From assembly GCF_008124835.1 (NCBI RefSeq), contig NZ_VNHW01000009.1, positions 165,565 to 229,564 on the forward strand: a stretch of 64,000 nucleotides of DNA, in the 5' to 3' direction. The DNA is from Blastococcus xanthinilyticus. GTDB lineage: Bacteria > Actinomycetota > Actinomycetes > Mycobacteriales > Geodermatophilaceae. A program made the translations under genes and the position numbers. The notes under the pieces were generated by a model. The model made no database searches and was not told the origin of the DNA. It worked only from the letters and a program-made list of their open reading frames with translations. Numbering within the stretch: position 1 is the first letter of the stretch; each line of letters starts with the position of its first letter. Below are positions 50,790-59,744 of the stretch, piece by piece.

Positions 50790-51878
50790 TCAGGAGGGCA
50801 GCCGGACCGCCAGCAGCGCGATGTCGTCGTCCCCACGGGTGCCCAGGGCGCCGAGCAGCCCGTCGCACAGCCGGTCCAGGGGCTGCTCCGCGCGCTCCCG
50901 CAGGGCCTGCACCAGCCAGGCGGTGCCGTCGTCGAGCGTCATGCCGCGCCGCTCGACCAGGCCGTCGGTGTAGAGCAGCAGCGTGTCCCCGGGGCACAGG
51001 AGGATCTCGTGGTCGTGCCGCTCCGGGCCGTCCGCCGACGCGCCGAGCAGGAGATCCGGCCGGCGCGCGAGCACCTCCGCGGTGCCGTCGGCGCGCAGCA
51101 CCACCGGCGGCGGGTGGCCGGCGTTGGACCAGCGCAGCGGCACGCCTCCGCCGTCCGGGCCGAGCGGGTCGACCGTGGCGACGGCGGCGGTCACCAGCGT
51201 GTCCATCCCCAGTCGGGAGCGGACGTCGTCCAGGGCGCTGAGCAGGCTCGCCGGCCGGGCGTGCCCCGATCGGGCCAGCGCGCGCAGCATCCCGCGGGTC
51301 TGCGCCATGGTGGCGGCGGCGGGGGCGTCGTGGCCGGCGACGTCGCCGATGACGAGCATGGTCCGGCCGTCGGCCAGCGGGAAGGCGTCGTACCAGTCAC
51401 CACCGACCTGGGCCTCGCGCGCGCCGGGCAGGTACCGCACGGTCGTCTCCAGCCCGTCCACCCGTGGCGCGTCGCCCAGCAGCGCTCGCTGCAGCGTCTC
51501 GCTGATGCGGACCACCGCGCGGGTGGCGGCCGCGTCCGCGCTCAGCCGGGCGACCTGGGCCTCGCGCCGCAGTCGCCGGTCGCAGGTGGCCACCGCGAGG
51601 ACCGTGCACAGGGCCACGGCGAGGAGCCGGAAGCTCTGGGCCACCGCCGTCCCGGCGGTGTACTGCTGCTCGTGCACGCCGAGCACCGTCGCGACGACGA
51701 ACGCCGCCGCCCCGTAGGCGATGGTCGCCCGCCGGCCCAGTGCCGTCGCGGCCACGAGGGGCGCGACGGCGGAGAGCCCCAGGACGACGTTCCCCCGGCC
51801 GCTGCCCGCCGTCGCCAGCACGACGAGGAGCAGGACGACGGCAGGCATGACGGCGTTGATCCGCCCCGACCGGTCCAC
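50790..51878 (-). CDS. Membrane-bound SpoIIE-type protein phosphatase
   Basis: A 362-residue protein with three to four N-terminal helices (about residues 9-95), then a SpoIIE/PP2C domain with VGGDWYDAFPLADGRTMLVIGDVAGHDAPAAATM, WSNAGHPPPVVL and LLLYTDGLVERRGMTLDDG. Metal-binding Asp residues are present. It would act on a partner-switching regulator at the membrane. It is the second phosphatase of this class within three kilobases. Confidence 0.92.
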   Translation of the reverse strand: MDRSGRINAVMPAVVLLLVVLATAGSGRGNVVLGLSAVAPLVAATALGRRATIAYGAAAFVVATVLGVHEQQYTAGTAVAQSFRLLAVALCTVLAVATCDRRLRREAQVARLSADAAATRAVVRISETLQRALLGDAPRVDGLETTVRYLPGAREAQVGGDWYDAFPLADGRTMLVIGDVAGHDAPAAATMAQTRGMLRALARSGHARPASLLSALDDVRSRLGMDTLVTAAVATVDPLGPDGGGVPLRWSNAGHPPPVVLRADGTAEVLARRPDLLLGASADGPERHDHEILLCPGDTLLLYTDGLVERRGMTLDDGTAWLVQALRERAEQPLDRLCDGLLGALGTRGDDDIALLAVRLPS

Positions 51879-51970
51879 CGCAGTCCCCCTCGTCCGGTAT
51901 CCGCCGAGCCGCTGCGTCGGGACGCTCCCAACCTAGTCGACACGGGACGTGGATCGGAGAAGCGCGCTGA

Positions 51971-53230
51971 TCAGGCGGCCGATCCGGGCATCGAATCCAT
52001 CGGCAGGCCGACGTAGAGCACGCCGATCAGCTCCGGCCCGTCGTGCAGGCCGGTGTACGCGGTGAAGTAGGGGCGGCCGGCCACGGTGGCCTCACCCGTG
52101 AAGGTCTCGCCGGCGAGGACGGCGGCGAGCACCGGGTTGGGCCGGCCGTCGGCGTCGGTCCGGGCGATGTAGGTGCCGACGTTGCGGCGTCCGGCCGGGT
52201 CGAGCACGGTGGTCGCGACGCGGACCATGCTGCCGGCGTCGTCCAGGCGCTGGAACAGCGTGCAGCTGCCCCCGGCCTGCCGCACGACCTCGTCGACGAG
52301 CGCCGACGGGCGCCGCGGGTCGTCGCTGCGCTCCAGCGGCTGGTCCCCGATCAGCAGGTCGGGCAGCGTGGCGGTGTGTGTGGCGCCGGTGACCTGGTCG
52401 CGCACGGTCAGCGTCGTCCGGTGCTCCCCGAGCCGGGCGCCGCCGAGCTCGGCGAGCAGCTGCTCGGCCACGGAGAGCGCCCGGCGGACGTAGACCACGC
52501 GCTGGCTCCGGGCCAGCTGGCCGACCGCCTCGGTGATGCGGGCCGAACCGCTCGCGGCGCGGTCCACGTTCTCCACGACCCGCTCGGTGGCCGCCCGCTG
52601 CTGCTCGACGGCCGCGGCGATGGCGTCCTGGGCGCCGGCGATGGAGGTCAGCGTCCCGGTGATCCGCTGCACCACCTCGACGGCCTGCTGGGTCTCCTTC
52701 TGCACCGACGTGATCTGCGCGTCGATGTCCCGCGCGGCCTGGGCGGTGCGGTCGGCCAGCTCCTTGACCTCGTCGGCGACGACAGCGAAGCCGCGGCCGA
52801 GGTCGCCCGCGCGGGCCGCCTCGACGGAGGCGTTGAGCGCGAGGAACCGGCTCTGCTGGCTGATCGCGCCGATCAGCCGCACGAACTCGGTGATGGCCGC
52901 GCTGGCGGTCTGCAGGGCGGTGATCCGCTCGTCGACGGCGTGCGCGTCCTCCACCGCCTCCTCGGCGATCGCCGACGCCCGGCTCGTGCTGGTGGAGATG
53001 TCGCCGATGGCACTGCGCAGCTCGGCGAGGGAGGCGGCGGCCTCGGCGGAGGTGTCGGAGACCTCCCGCGACGCCTGGGCGAGCACGCCCGCCTGCTGGG
53101 CGGCGGCCTCCATGCTGGTGTCCCGGTCAGGTGCGCGCCGGAGCCGTGGCGCCGCACCGTGGGCGGGGGCCGCGGACGGCAGGGGAGCCGGTGCGGGCGG
53201 GCGGACCTCCCGCGACGTCGACCGGCGCAC
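51971..53230 (-). CDS. Soluble chemoreceptor with C-terminal Cache domain
   Basis: A 419-residue protein without membrane segments. Residues about 35-235 form the MCP signalling coiled coil, including the tip [47 protein letters not shown]. The C-terminal 170 residues resemble a Cache-type ligand domain ([65 protein letters not shown]). The order is reversed compared with common receptors and it may be cytosolic. Start GTG has GAGGAG upstream. No che genes are near. Confidence 0.88.
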   Translation of the reverse strand: MRRSTSREVRPPAPAPLPSAAPAHGAAPRLRRAPDRDTSMEAAAQQAGVLAQASREVSDTSAEAAASLAELRSAIGDISTSTSRASAIAEEAVEDAHAVDERITALQTASAAITEFVRLIGAISQQSRFLALNASVEAARAGDLGRGFAVVADEVKELADRTAQAARDIDAQITSVQKETQQAVEVVQRITGTLTSIAGAQDAIAAAVEQQRAATERVVENVDRAASGSARITEAVGQLARSQRVVYVRRALSVAEQLLAELGGARLGEHRTTLTVRDQVTGATHTATLPDLLIGDQPLERSDDPRRPSALVDEVVRQAGGSCTLFQRLDDAGSMVRVATTVLDPAGRRNVGTYIARTDADGRPNPVLAAVLAGETFTGEATVAGRPYFTAYTGLHDGPELIGVLYVGLPMDSMPGSAA

Positions 53231-53561
53231 GAATCACTCCTCTCCGGGGCCCGCTCGCCGCTGCGGACGCCGGAGGGCCCGGGTCCCGGCGGGGGTTCCG
53301 GAACACCGTAGGGCGGCTTCTCCGCAGCTGGAGCGGGCGCGCCGACAACCCCCCTGAGAAAGCGTGCCACCGCACCGGGAAAAGCCATTCGGTGACCGCT
53401 CCGGAATTGTCGATTGAGCGACTCCAGTTTCTTTTGGGACAGGAGTTAAGGGTGTGCAGGCTCGTGCCGAGAACTGGGGTGTCACTGCACAGGCGCACGC
53501 CGATGACTCGGATGACCAGCATCCGGGCGGGCTGAGCCGCTGAGAGAAAAGGACCCAGGCA
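53231..53561. other. Intergenic region before the SipW cluster
   Basis: There is no supported gene. A promoter-like, less GC-rich segment lies at about 53400-53450. A 47-codon frame (GTG 53392 to TGA 53535) lacks family signals and a ribosome-binding site. It may hold the long leader and promoter of the secreted protein gene. No known riboswitch was recognised. Confidence 0.3.
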
Positions 53562-53948
53562 ATGCGCATGTCGCGCGTTCTGCTCGCCGGTGTCGCGGTT
53601 GCCGGCGTCGCCGCCACCACCTCCGCCTTCACCAGCAACAACACCATCACCGTGGACAACAACGTCGCCGGCTACGTCGCGACGAACGTCAGCGGTGCCG
53701 CCGTCACCAACATCGCCTACGCCGCCAACGCCGCCGACCAGAGCCGGTTGGACAAGGTCACCTTCACCACCAGCAACGACATCACGGCCGCGAGCGCCGT
53801 CCTGACGATGCGCCTGGCGGGTGCCACGGCCTCCGGCCAGGCCAACACCTGCTCGGTCGTGGGGGCGACGACGATCGAGTGCACCTTCACCAGCGCGCTC
53901 CTGTTCTCCGCCTTCGACGGGCTGGCGCTGACGGTCACCTCGAACTAG
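53562..53948 (+). CDS. Small secreted protein, likely SipW substrate
   Basis: A 128-residue protein with signal peptide MRMSRVLLAGVAVAGVAATTSA followed by FTSNNTITVDNNVAGYVATN. The mature part is Thr/Asn/Ala-rich, has one Cys pair (CSVVGATTIEC) and predicted beta structure. It resembles the SipW-dependent secreted proteins (TasA/camelysin-like in context), but no family match is certain. AAAAGGA lies upstream. The next gene, 64 bases on, is the SipW-like signal peptidase, so it is the probable processing enzyme. It ends with TAG. Confidence 0.8.
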   Translation: MRMSRVLLAGVAVAGVAATTSAFTSNNTITVDNNVAGYVATNVSGAAVTNIAYAANAADQSRLDKVTFTTSNDITAASAVLTMRLAGATASGQANTCSVVGATTIECTFTSALLFSAFDGLALTVTSN

Positions 53949-54012
53949 TCGTTCCGCACCGGGCGGGGCGGCCCTCGAGGTCGCCCCGCCCGCACCCCCG
54001 ACAAGGGCCTCC

Positions 54013-55710
54013 ATGCCAGCTGCAACCAGAGTCGCCAGCACCAGCGCCGTCGTCGCGCTGGTGCTGGCGACCGTGTGGTTGTTCTGGCCCGCTGGGCTGG
54101 GTGGCGGGACGACGTACGTCACGACGCACGGCACCAGCATGGAGCCGGAGTTCAACTCCGGAGACCTCGTCGTCCTGAGCCGGGCCGATCGGTACGCCGT
54201 CGGCGACGTCGTCGCCTATCGCAGCGAATCGTTGGACAGCGTCGTCATGCACCGGATCGTGTCGGGCGATGCCCGCGGCTTCGTGACCCAGGGCGACAAC
54301 AACGACTGGCTCGACGAGGACCGGCCCACCGCGGAGGAGATCTTCGGCCGGCAGTTCCTGCACCTCCCGCAGGGCGGCACGGCGCTGGGCGCGCTGGCCT
54401 CGCCGTGGTCCCTCGGCCTCGTCGCCGCGGCCGCCTCCCTCCTGGTTGGCTCCACCCGCCGGGTCCACGGCCGGCACAGTCCGAGGCGCCGGCGCCGCCC
54501 GGCGCTCCGCCGGCCGTCGTTCTCCGCGCCTGCCCTGGCGCTGCCGCGGTTCTCCGCTCCCGCCCTGCCGCGGGTCGGTGCCCCGGCGCTGCCGATGGTG
54601 GCCCGCGCCCGCGCCCGCCAGGTCGCGCTGGGCGCCGGGGCGGTCGCGCTGGTGGCCGCCGTCGGCGCCGGCGTCCTGGTCCTGCTGCCGGCGACCGAGC
54701 AGGTGACCGAGACGCTGCAGGTCACCCAGGAGGGCACCTTCACCTACGCCGGGTCGGCCGAACGCGGCACCACGTACCCGACGGGCGCCGTGGCCACCGG
54801 GGACACCGTGTGGACCAAGCTCGCCACCGGCCTGACCGTGTCCTACACCGACACCGTCGTCGCCCCCGACGTCGCCGACCTGCGGGGCGCGCTGCGGCTC
54901 GACGTCTCCATCCGCGCCGCGGACGGCTGGAGCACCTACCTCAGCAGCGGCCCCGTCGTCCCCCTCGACGGCGGAACCGCGACGGCGACGGTCGCCGTGG
55001 ACCCCGCGCAGGCCTCCGCCGTCCTCGCTCGGCACCACGACGAGGTCGGGATGTCCGGCAGCGGCGCGACGCTCACGATCACCCCGACGGTCGCGCTCAC
55101 CGGCACCGTCCGGGGCGTGGCCTTCGAGGCGGAGAACCCACCCGGGCTCGACTTCGTCCTCGACCCGACCTCGCTGCGGCTGACGGGGGAGCCGGAGTCC
55201 GTCCTGGCCACCACCGGTCAGACGCCGGTGAGCGTCGAGGAGGTCGCCCCCCGGTCGTTCGACGTGCTGGCCGTCTCCGTGCCGATCGGGGTGGCCCGGG
55301 TCGCCGCCGTCGTCGTCCTGGCGCTGGCGCTGGTCGTCGCCGCGGCGGGCGCCTGGATCGGCCAGGTCGGCCGGGGCGACGTCGCCGACGGGTTCCTGCT
55401 CCGGCACGCCGACCGGATCGTGCCGGTCGCCACCCTCGCCGAGGGCGCCACGGTCATCGACGTCGCCGACGCCGAGGCGCTGCACCGGGTCGCCGAGCGG
55501 TTCGACACCGTCGTCCTGCACCACGCCGGTCCGGACGAGGACGTCTTCGCCGTGCGCGACGTCGACGCCACCTACCGGTTCGTGGTCCCCGGCACGCCGG
55601 GCCGCCGCGGCCGGCCGCCGGTGCCGGCGGCGGCACGGGCGCCGCTGCCCGAGGAGCCGGCCGCCGCCGACCTCACCACCCCGCTCGGGCTGCGCGGCCG
55701 CTTCGCCTGA
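54013..55710 (+). CDS. SipW-like signal peptidase I fused to DUF5305-like domain
   Basis: A 565-residue membrane protein. An N-terminal helix precedes THGTSMEPEFNSGDLVVL (catalytic S42), AVGDVVAYRS, VVMHRIV (H80) and TQGDNNDWLDED (D95), the Ser-His-Asp type of SipW/archaeal peptidases. A second helix pair follows at about 120-145, then a Arg/Pro-rich stretch, another helix at about 215, and an extracellular beta-rich region (TVSYTDTVVAPDVADLRGALRLDVSIRAADGWSTYLSSGP) resembling DUF5305, ending with a final helix and cytosolic tail. It probably processes the adjacent secreted protein. Confidence 0.85.
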   Translation: MPAATRVASTSAVVALVLATVWLFWPAGLGGGTTYVTTHGTSMEPEFNSGDLVVLSRADRYAVGDVVAYRSESLDSVVMHRIVSGDARGFVTQGDNNDWLDEDRPTAEEIFGRQFLHLPQGGTALGALASPWSLGLVAAAASLLVGSTRRVHGRHSPRRRRRPALRRPSFSAPALALPRFSAPALPRVGAPALPMVARARARQVALGAGAVALVAAVGAGVLVLLPATEQVTETLQVTQEGTFTYAGSAERGTTYPTGAVATGDTVWTKLATGLTVSYTDTVVAPDVADLRGALRLDVSIRAADGWSTYLSSGPVVPLDGGTATATVAVDPAQASAVLARHHDEVGMSGSGATLTITPTVALTGTVRGVAFEAENPPGLDFVLDPTSLRLTGEPESVLATTGQTPVSVEEVAPRSFDVLAVSVPIGVARVAAVVVLALALVVAAAGAWIGQVGRGDVADGFLLRHADRIVPVATLAEGATVIDVADAEALHRVAERFDTVVLHHAGPDEDVFAVRDVDATYRFVVPGTPGRRGRPPVPAAARAPLPEEPAAADLTTPLGLRGRFA

Positions 55711-55724
55711 GCCGGCGACGAGAT

Positions 55725-55770
55725 CGGGGAAGGTGCGGTCCGGGACGTCGTCCGGACCGCACCTTCCCCG
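55725..55770. terminator. Perfect 19-bp bidirectional hairpin
   Basis: CGGGGAAGGTGCGGTCCGG (55725-55743) is the exact reverse complement of 55752-55770, with an eight-base loop. It lies between convergent SipW-like and barbiturase-family genes. Confidence 0.82.
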
Positions 55771-55786
55771 AAGCCGTTCCGGCCGG

Positions 55787-56890
55787 CTACGCCTTGACGA
55801 TCGCGGCGACCGGGCCGCCGCCCGACGGGCCCTGGTGCACCGCGGCCACCGACACGAAGACCGCGGGGTCGCCGGTCACCGAGGCGGTCACGCCGCCGAC
55901 GCAGGCCTTGATCTGCCGGTGCCAGGAGACGTCGGAGTCGTCCAGCATCGCGTTGCGCCGGCCGCGCACCTTCCCGTCGGGCGAGGCCTCGCACTTGAGG
56001 AAGACGTTGACCAGCCGGTCGCCGAGGTCGGTGTGGTGCGGTCGCTCGGGCAGCTCGAGGCCGGCGTCGCGGATCGCGTTCCAGATGCCGTCCTGGTCCA
56101 GGGCGTCCTTCATCACCGAGTGCCCGACCCGGTAGGAGCCGCCGTGGCCGCGGGCGTTGCCGACGACGACGATCTGCGCCCGGTCCAGCTCCACGCCCGA
56201 CGAGCAGGAGGCGACGGCGCTGTAGAGCGAGAGGTCACGCATGATCTGCTCCTCCGACGGCATCTCGATCTCGCCGAGCGCCACGGCGATGCCCAGCGCG
56301 GTCGTGCCGTTGGAGATGTCCATGGAGCCGTGCGGCTCCTCGAGGATGGTCGTCCGCCCGCGCTCGTGGGCGTCGCGGATGGTGTCGATGGTCAGCAGCG
56401 GCGTCTTCGTCTGCACGTAGTGGACGTCGGCCGGGTCGGTGATGCCCGCGGCCGCCATCGCCTTCTTCACGCCCTCGGCGACCTTCTTCACCATCGCGAC
56501 GCGCCCGATGTCCTCCGGCAGCAGGACGTCGCTCATCGCGTAGCCCACGGTCAGACGCGGCTCGTCGGTCTTCTCGACGGCGTCCTCGGGCAGCGTGGCG
56601 AAGACCGTGGCGTGGGGGCTGATGACGCCGTCGGTGCCACCGGACCACACGATCGGGACGTCCCCGACCTCCTCCTTGCTGCGCGAGCCCTTCTCCAGCA
56701 GCACCTCGCGGAACGCGCGGTCGGCGATGATCCGGGTGTAGTCGTTGATCCCGCCGTTGCCCTCCGTCTTGCCGATGACCGCGACGACCCGGTCGGCCTC
56801 CATCACGCCGTCGTCGATGAGCCTGGCCAGCTCGGAGGCGTCGCTGACGGTGTGCAGCGGGACCTTGCGGACCTCGATCGGTGCGGGCAC
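55787..56890 (-). CDS. Ring-opening amidohydrolase (barbiturase/cyanuric acid hydrolase family)
   Basis: A 367-residue AtzD/TrzD/barbiturase protein. The threefold toblerone-like fold is visible by its three Ser-Lys active-site sets: K41 ([11 protein letters not shown]) with S83 (SGGTDG), K162 (TKTPLL) with S230/S231 (CSSGVELD), and K299 (FLKCEA) with S356 (GPSGGG). It hydrolyses barbiturate to ureidomalonate or cyanurate to carboxybiuret; sequence alone does not decide. It is 16 bases after the carbamate kinase gene in one operon with a regulon site upstream, and is the expected ring-opening step. Barbiturate is favoured by the presence of a molybdenum hydroxylase and a nucleobase permease in the same regulon. 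Confidence 0.92.
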   Translation of the reverse strand: MPAPIEVRKVPLHTVSDASELARLIDDGVMEADRVVAVIGKTEGNGGINDYTRIIADRAFREVLLEKGSRSKEEVGDVPIVWSGGTDGVISPHATVFATLPEDAVEKTDEPRLTVGYAMSDVLLPEDIGRVAMVKKVAEGVKKAMAAAGITDPADVHYVQTKTPLLTIDTIRDAHERGRTTILEEPHGSMDISNGTTALGIAVALGEIEMPSEEQIMRDLSLYSAVASCSSGVELDRAQIVVVGNARGHGGSYRVGHSVMKDALDQDGIWNAIRDAGLELPERPHHTDLGDRLVNVFLKCEASPDGKVRGRRNAMLDDSDVSWHRQIKACVGGVTASVTGDPAVFVSVAAVHQGPSGGGPVAAIVKA

Positions 56891-56906
56891 GGCGGTTCCT
56901 CTCCGT

Positions 56907-57857
56907 TCAGGGGGTGATGACGGTGCCGACGTCGTCGCTGCGGACGGCGTCGGCGATGTGCTCGAGGGTGGTGACGACGGCGCGGCTGCCGCCGTCGGCC
57001 ACGAAGCGGAGGGCGGCCTGGACCTTGGGGCCCATCGATCCCCGGCCGAACTGGCCCTCGGCGGCCAGGGCCCGCAGCTCGGCGGCGTCCACCCGGCCCA
57101 GCGGCCGCTGCCGCGGGGTGCCGAAGTCGACCATCACGTTCGGCACGTCGGTGGCGATGACCAGGGTGTCGGCCTCGACGTCGCGGGCCAGGACGGCGGC
57201 GGTGAGGTCCTTGTCGATGACCGCCTCGACGCCGCGCAGCCCTGACGCGCCGGCGTCGTCGACGACCGGGATCCCCCCGCCGCCGGCGCAGACGACGACG
57301 AACCCGGCCCGGGCGAGCGCGTGGATTGCCGGTGAGTCGACGACCGCGATCGGCTCGGGCGAGGCGACGACGCGGCGCCAGCCCTTCTCGCCGCGGTCCT
57401 CCCAGGTCTGGCCGAGCGTGACGAACCGGTCCGCCTGCTCGCGCGGGAGGTAGCGGCCCACGGGCTTGGACGGCTCGGCGAAACCGGGGTCGTCCGGGTC
57501 GACCAGGGTGCGGGTGACCAGCGCGGCCGTGCGCTGGGGCAGGCCGCGGGCGGCCAGGGCGGCATCCAGCTCGTCGGCGACGGTGAAGCCGATGGTCGCC
57601 TGGGTCTGGGCGACGTTCCAGTCCAGCGGCACCGGCGGCACCTCGTGCGCGGCCAGCTCGTTCTTGACCAGCAGGTTGCCCACCTGCGGCCCGTTGCCGT
57701 GGGTGAGGACGACCTCGACGCCGGCGGCGACCACCTCGGCGATGTGCCCGGCGGCCTCGCGGATGGCGTTCTGCTGCGCCTCCGGGGTCGCCGACCCGTC
57801 CGGCCCGGTCATCGCGTTGCCGCCCAGGGCGATCACGACACGGCGGGCGGAGGTCAC
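56907..57857 (-). CDS. arcC: Carbamate kinase
   Basis: A 316-residue amino-acid-kinase-fold enzyme. It has [39 protein letters not shown] [65 protein letters not shown] and [17 protein letters not shown], all conserved in carbamate kinases. It would convert carbamoyl phosphate and ADP to ATP, ammonia and bicarbonate. No arginine deiminase genes are nearby; the operon with a barbiturase-family enzyme points to a source in the FdrA/DUF1116 reaction. GTG 57857 is chosen; GTG 57878 is an alternative, but it would reach the operator. Confidence 0.93.
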   Translation of the reverse strand: MTSARRVVIALGGNAMTGPDGSATPEAQQNAIREAAGHIAEVVAAGVEVVLTHGNGPQVGNLLVKNELAAHEVPPVPLDWNVAQTQATIGFTVADELDAALAARGLPQRTAALVTRTLVDPDDPGFAEPSKPVGRYLPREQADRFVTLGQTWEDRGEKGWRRVVASPEPIAVVDSPAIHALARAGFVVVCAGGGGIPVVDDAGASGLRGVEAVIDKDLTAAVLARDVEADTLVIATDVPNVMVDFGTPRQRPLGRVDAAELRALAAEGQFGRGSMGPKVQAALRFVADGGSRAVVTTLEHIADAVRSDDVGTVITP

Positions 57858-57882
57858 CCCGCCGACCCTAGCCCCCACTTCC

Positions 57883-57896
57883 TTAGCGGTGAAGTA
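57883..57896 (-). promoter_or_regulatory. Regulon site d before carbamate kinase-barbiturase operon
   Basis: The plus strand TTAGCGGTGAAGTA fits the five-site consensus TTAGCRSTGARGTA and is 26 bases upstream of the GTG. Confidence 0.58.
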
Positions 57897-57908
57897 CCCA
57901 GCGGGCGA

Positions 57909-58442
57909 TCACACGGGCTCGGCCGGCTCGTCGTCGTACGGGCCGAGCGCCCGCTGCGCCCACAGGACGTCGCGCCAGCGCCCGTGCTTGAACCCGATCC
58001 GCCGGTAGGTGCCGATCGGCTCGAAGCCCAGGGCGGTGTGCAGCCTGACGCTCGGCTCGTTGGGCAGCGTCATCCCGGCGACGGCGGTGCGGAACCCCCG
58101 CTCGGCGAGCCGCCGGAACAGCTCCTCGTAGAGCGCCCGCCCGCCGCCGCGCCGGTGCCGAGCACCGTCGAGGTAGACGCTGACCTCGCACGACCACCGG
58201 TAGGCCGCCCGCTCCTTGTACGGACCCCCGTAGGCGTACCCGAGCACGACGCCGTCCTCCTCGAGCACCAGCCAGGCGTGCCGGCGCTGCGCCGCCGCGA
58301 TCCGGCCGGCCATCTGCTCGGGTGCCGGGGGGTCGGTCTCGAAGGTGATCGCCGTGCCGGTGACGTACGGGGCGTAGATCGCCGCGCAGGCGGCGGCGTC
58401 GCCAGGGACGGCGTCGCGGACGAACGGATCGGGGGCACCCAT
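57909..58442 (-). CDS. GNAT family N-acetyltransferase, phosphinothricin-acetyltransferase-like
   Basis: A 177-residue acetyltransferase: FVRDAVPGDAAACAAIYAPYVTGTAITFETDPP, VLGYAYGGPYKERAAYRWSCEVSVYLDGARHRRGGGRALYEELFRRLAERGF (with the acetyl-CoA R/Q-x-x-G-x-G/A equivalent RRGGGRAL) and LHTALGFEPIGTYRRIGFKHGRWRDVLWAQRAL match the PAT/YncA group. It acetylates an amine. ATG 58442 has no clear ribosome-binding site. It is divergent from a BenE-like gene. Confidence 0.9.
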   Translation of the reverse strand: MGAPDPFVRDAVPGDAAACAAIYAPYVTGTAITFETDPPAPEQMAGRIAAAQRRHAWLVLEEDGVVLGYAYGGPYKERAAYRWSCEVSVYLDGARHRRGGGRALYEELFRRLAERGFRTAVAGMTLPNEPSVRLHTALGFEPIGTYRRIGFKHGRWRDVLWAQRALGPYDDEPAEPV

Positions 58443-58547
58443 GATCAGCAACGTAACCGGGACGGCGGGCCGGGCGCGGTGACCTCGACCACCCCCTGCC
58501 ACGTCGTCGCCGCCGGTCCCCCGCCCGCTCGGCTAGCGTCCCCCGCC

Positions 58548-59732
58548 GTGCCCGCAGCCCCGTCGTCGACGACCGTCGCCGGCCTGGTCACCGCGCTCGT
58601 CGGGTTCCTGAGCTCCTTCGCGGTGGTGCTCACCGGCCTGCGCGCGGTCGGCGCGACGCCGGGCCAGGCGGCGTCGGGTCTCGTGGTCCTGTCGCTCACG
58701 ATGGGCCTGGCCACCGTGCTGCTGGCCCAGCGGACGCGGATGCCGGTCACCGTGGCCTGGTCCACCCCCGGCGCCGCGCTGCTCGCTACCGCCTCGGCGC
58801 CGTCCTGGCCGGTGGCGGTGGCAGCGTTCGTGCTGGTCGGCGCGCTGGTCCTGCTCACCGCCGGCTGGCCCCGGCTGGGGACCGCCATCGGGGCCATCCC
58901 GCCGGTGCTGGCCCAGGCGATGCTGGCCGGCGTCCTCGTCCCGCTGTGCCTCCAGCCGGTCCGGGCGGCGCTGGAGATCCCCTGGCTGGTGGTGCCGGTG
59001 GTCGCCGTCTGGGCGGTGCTGCTGCGCTTCTCCCCGCGCTGGGCCGTGCCCGCCGCCTTCGCGGTGACCCTCGGCATCATCGGGTGGCCGGCCTGGCGCG
59101 GAGGCGGCGTCGAGCCGTCCGCACTGGTGCCGGCGCTGGTGTGGACGACCCCCGACTTCGGCTCTCCCGCGGTGATCGGGCTCGCGCTGCCGCTGTTCCT
59201 GGTCACCATGGCCTCCCAGAACGTGCCGGGCATGGCCGTCCTCGCATCCTTCGGCTACCGGGCACCCTGGCGATCGGCCATGGCGGTCACCGGCGCCGGG
59301 ACGGTGCTCGGAGCCCCCTTCGGCGGGCACGCGATCAACCTGGCCGCGATCAGCGCGGCGCTGGCGGCCGGCCCGGAGGCGGACGCCGATCCGGGCCGCC
59401 GCTACCTCGCCGCCCGCACCGCCGGCCTGGCCTACGTCGGGTTCGCGCTGGTCTCCGCCGCGATCACGGCCCTCGTCGTGACGGCTCCGGCCGGGTTCGT
59501 CGCCGCGGCCGCCGGCCTGGCCCTCTGGCCGGTGCTCGCCTCGTCCCTGAGCGCGGCGCTGGAGCGGCCGGAGGACCGGATCCCGGTCGTCGCCACCTTC
59601 CTCGTGGCGATCAGCGGGATCACCGTGGGCGGCATCGGGTCGGCGTTCTGGTCGCTGGTCGTGGGACTGGCCTTCTGGGCCTGGTACCGACCGCGCCCGG
59701 CCGTGGGTCGCGGTACCGCCGGCCCGGGGTGA
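58548..59732 (+). CDS. BenE-like benzoate/H+ symporter family protein
   Basis: A 394-residue membrane protein with about eleven helices and BenE features: ATPGQAASGLVVLSLTMGLATVLLAQRTRMPVTVAWSTPGAALLAT, AIPPVLAQAMLAGVLVPLCLQPVRA, FLVTMASQNVPGMAVLASFGYRAPWRSAMAVTGAGTVLGAPFGGHAINLAAISAALAAG. The substrate (benzoate or another aromatic acid) is uncertain. GTG 58548 follows TAGCGT at 58534-58539, which suggests a leaderless mRNA. Confidence 0.9.
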   Translation: MPAAPSSTTVAGLVTALVGFLSSFAVVLTGLRAVGATPGQAASGLVVLSLTMGLATVLLAQRTRMPVTVAWSTPGAALLATASAPSWPVAVAAFVLVGALVLLTAGWPRLGTAIGAIPPVLAQAMLAGVLVPLCLQPVRAALEIPWLVVPVVAVWAVLLRFSPRWAVPAAFAVTLGIIGWPAWRGGGVEPSALVPALVWTTPDFGSPAVIGLALPLFLVTMASQNVPGMAVLASFGYRAPWRSAMAVTGAGTVLGAPFGGHAINLAAISAALAAGPEADADPGRRYLAARTAGLAYVGFALVSAAITALVVTAPAGFVAAAAGLALWPVLASSLSAALERPEDRIPVVATFLVAISGITVGGIGSAFWSLVVGLAFWAWYRPRPAVGRGTAGPG

Positions 59733-59744
59733 CCGGATGCCGCC

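Noticed and set aside
53392..53535. 47-codon frame upstream of the secreted protein
   Set aside because: No ribosome-binding site, no conserved features and a promoter-like composition.
53231..53561. Riboswitch in the long leader before the SipW cluster
   Set aside because: I looked for TPP-, cyclic-di-GMP- and cyclic-di-AMP-like cores by eye; only a stray CTGAGAG was found, without the other conserved parts.
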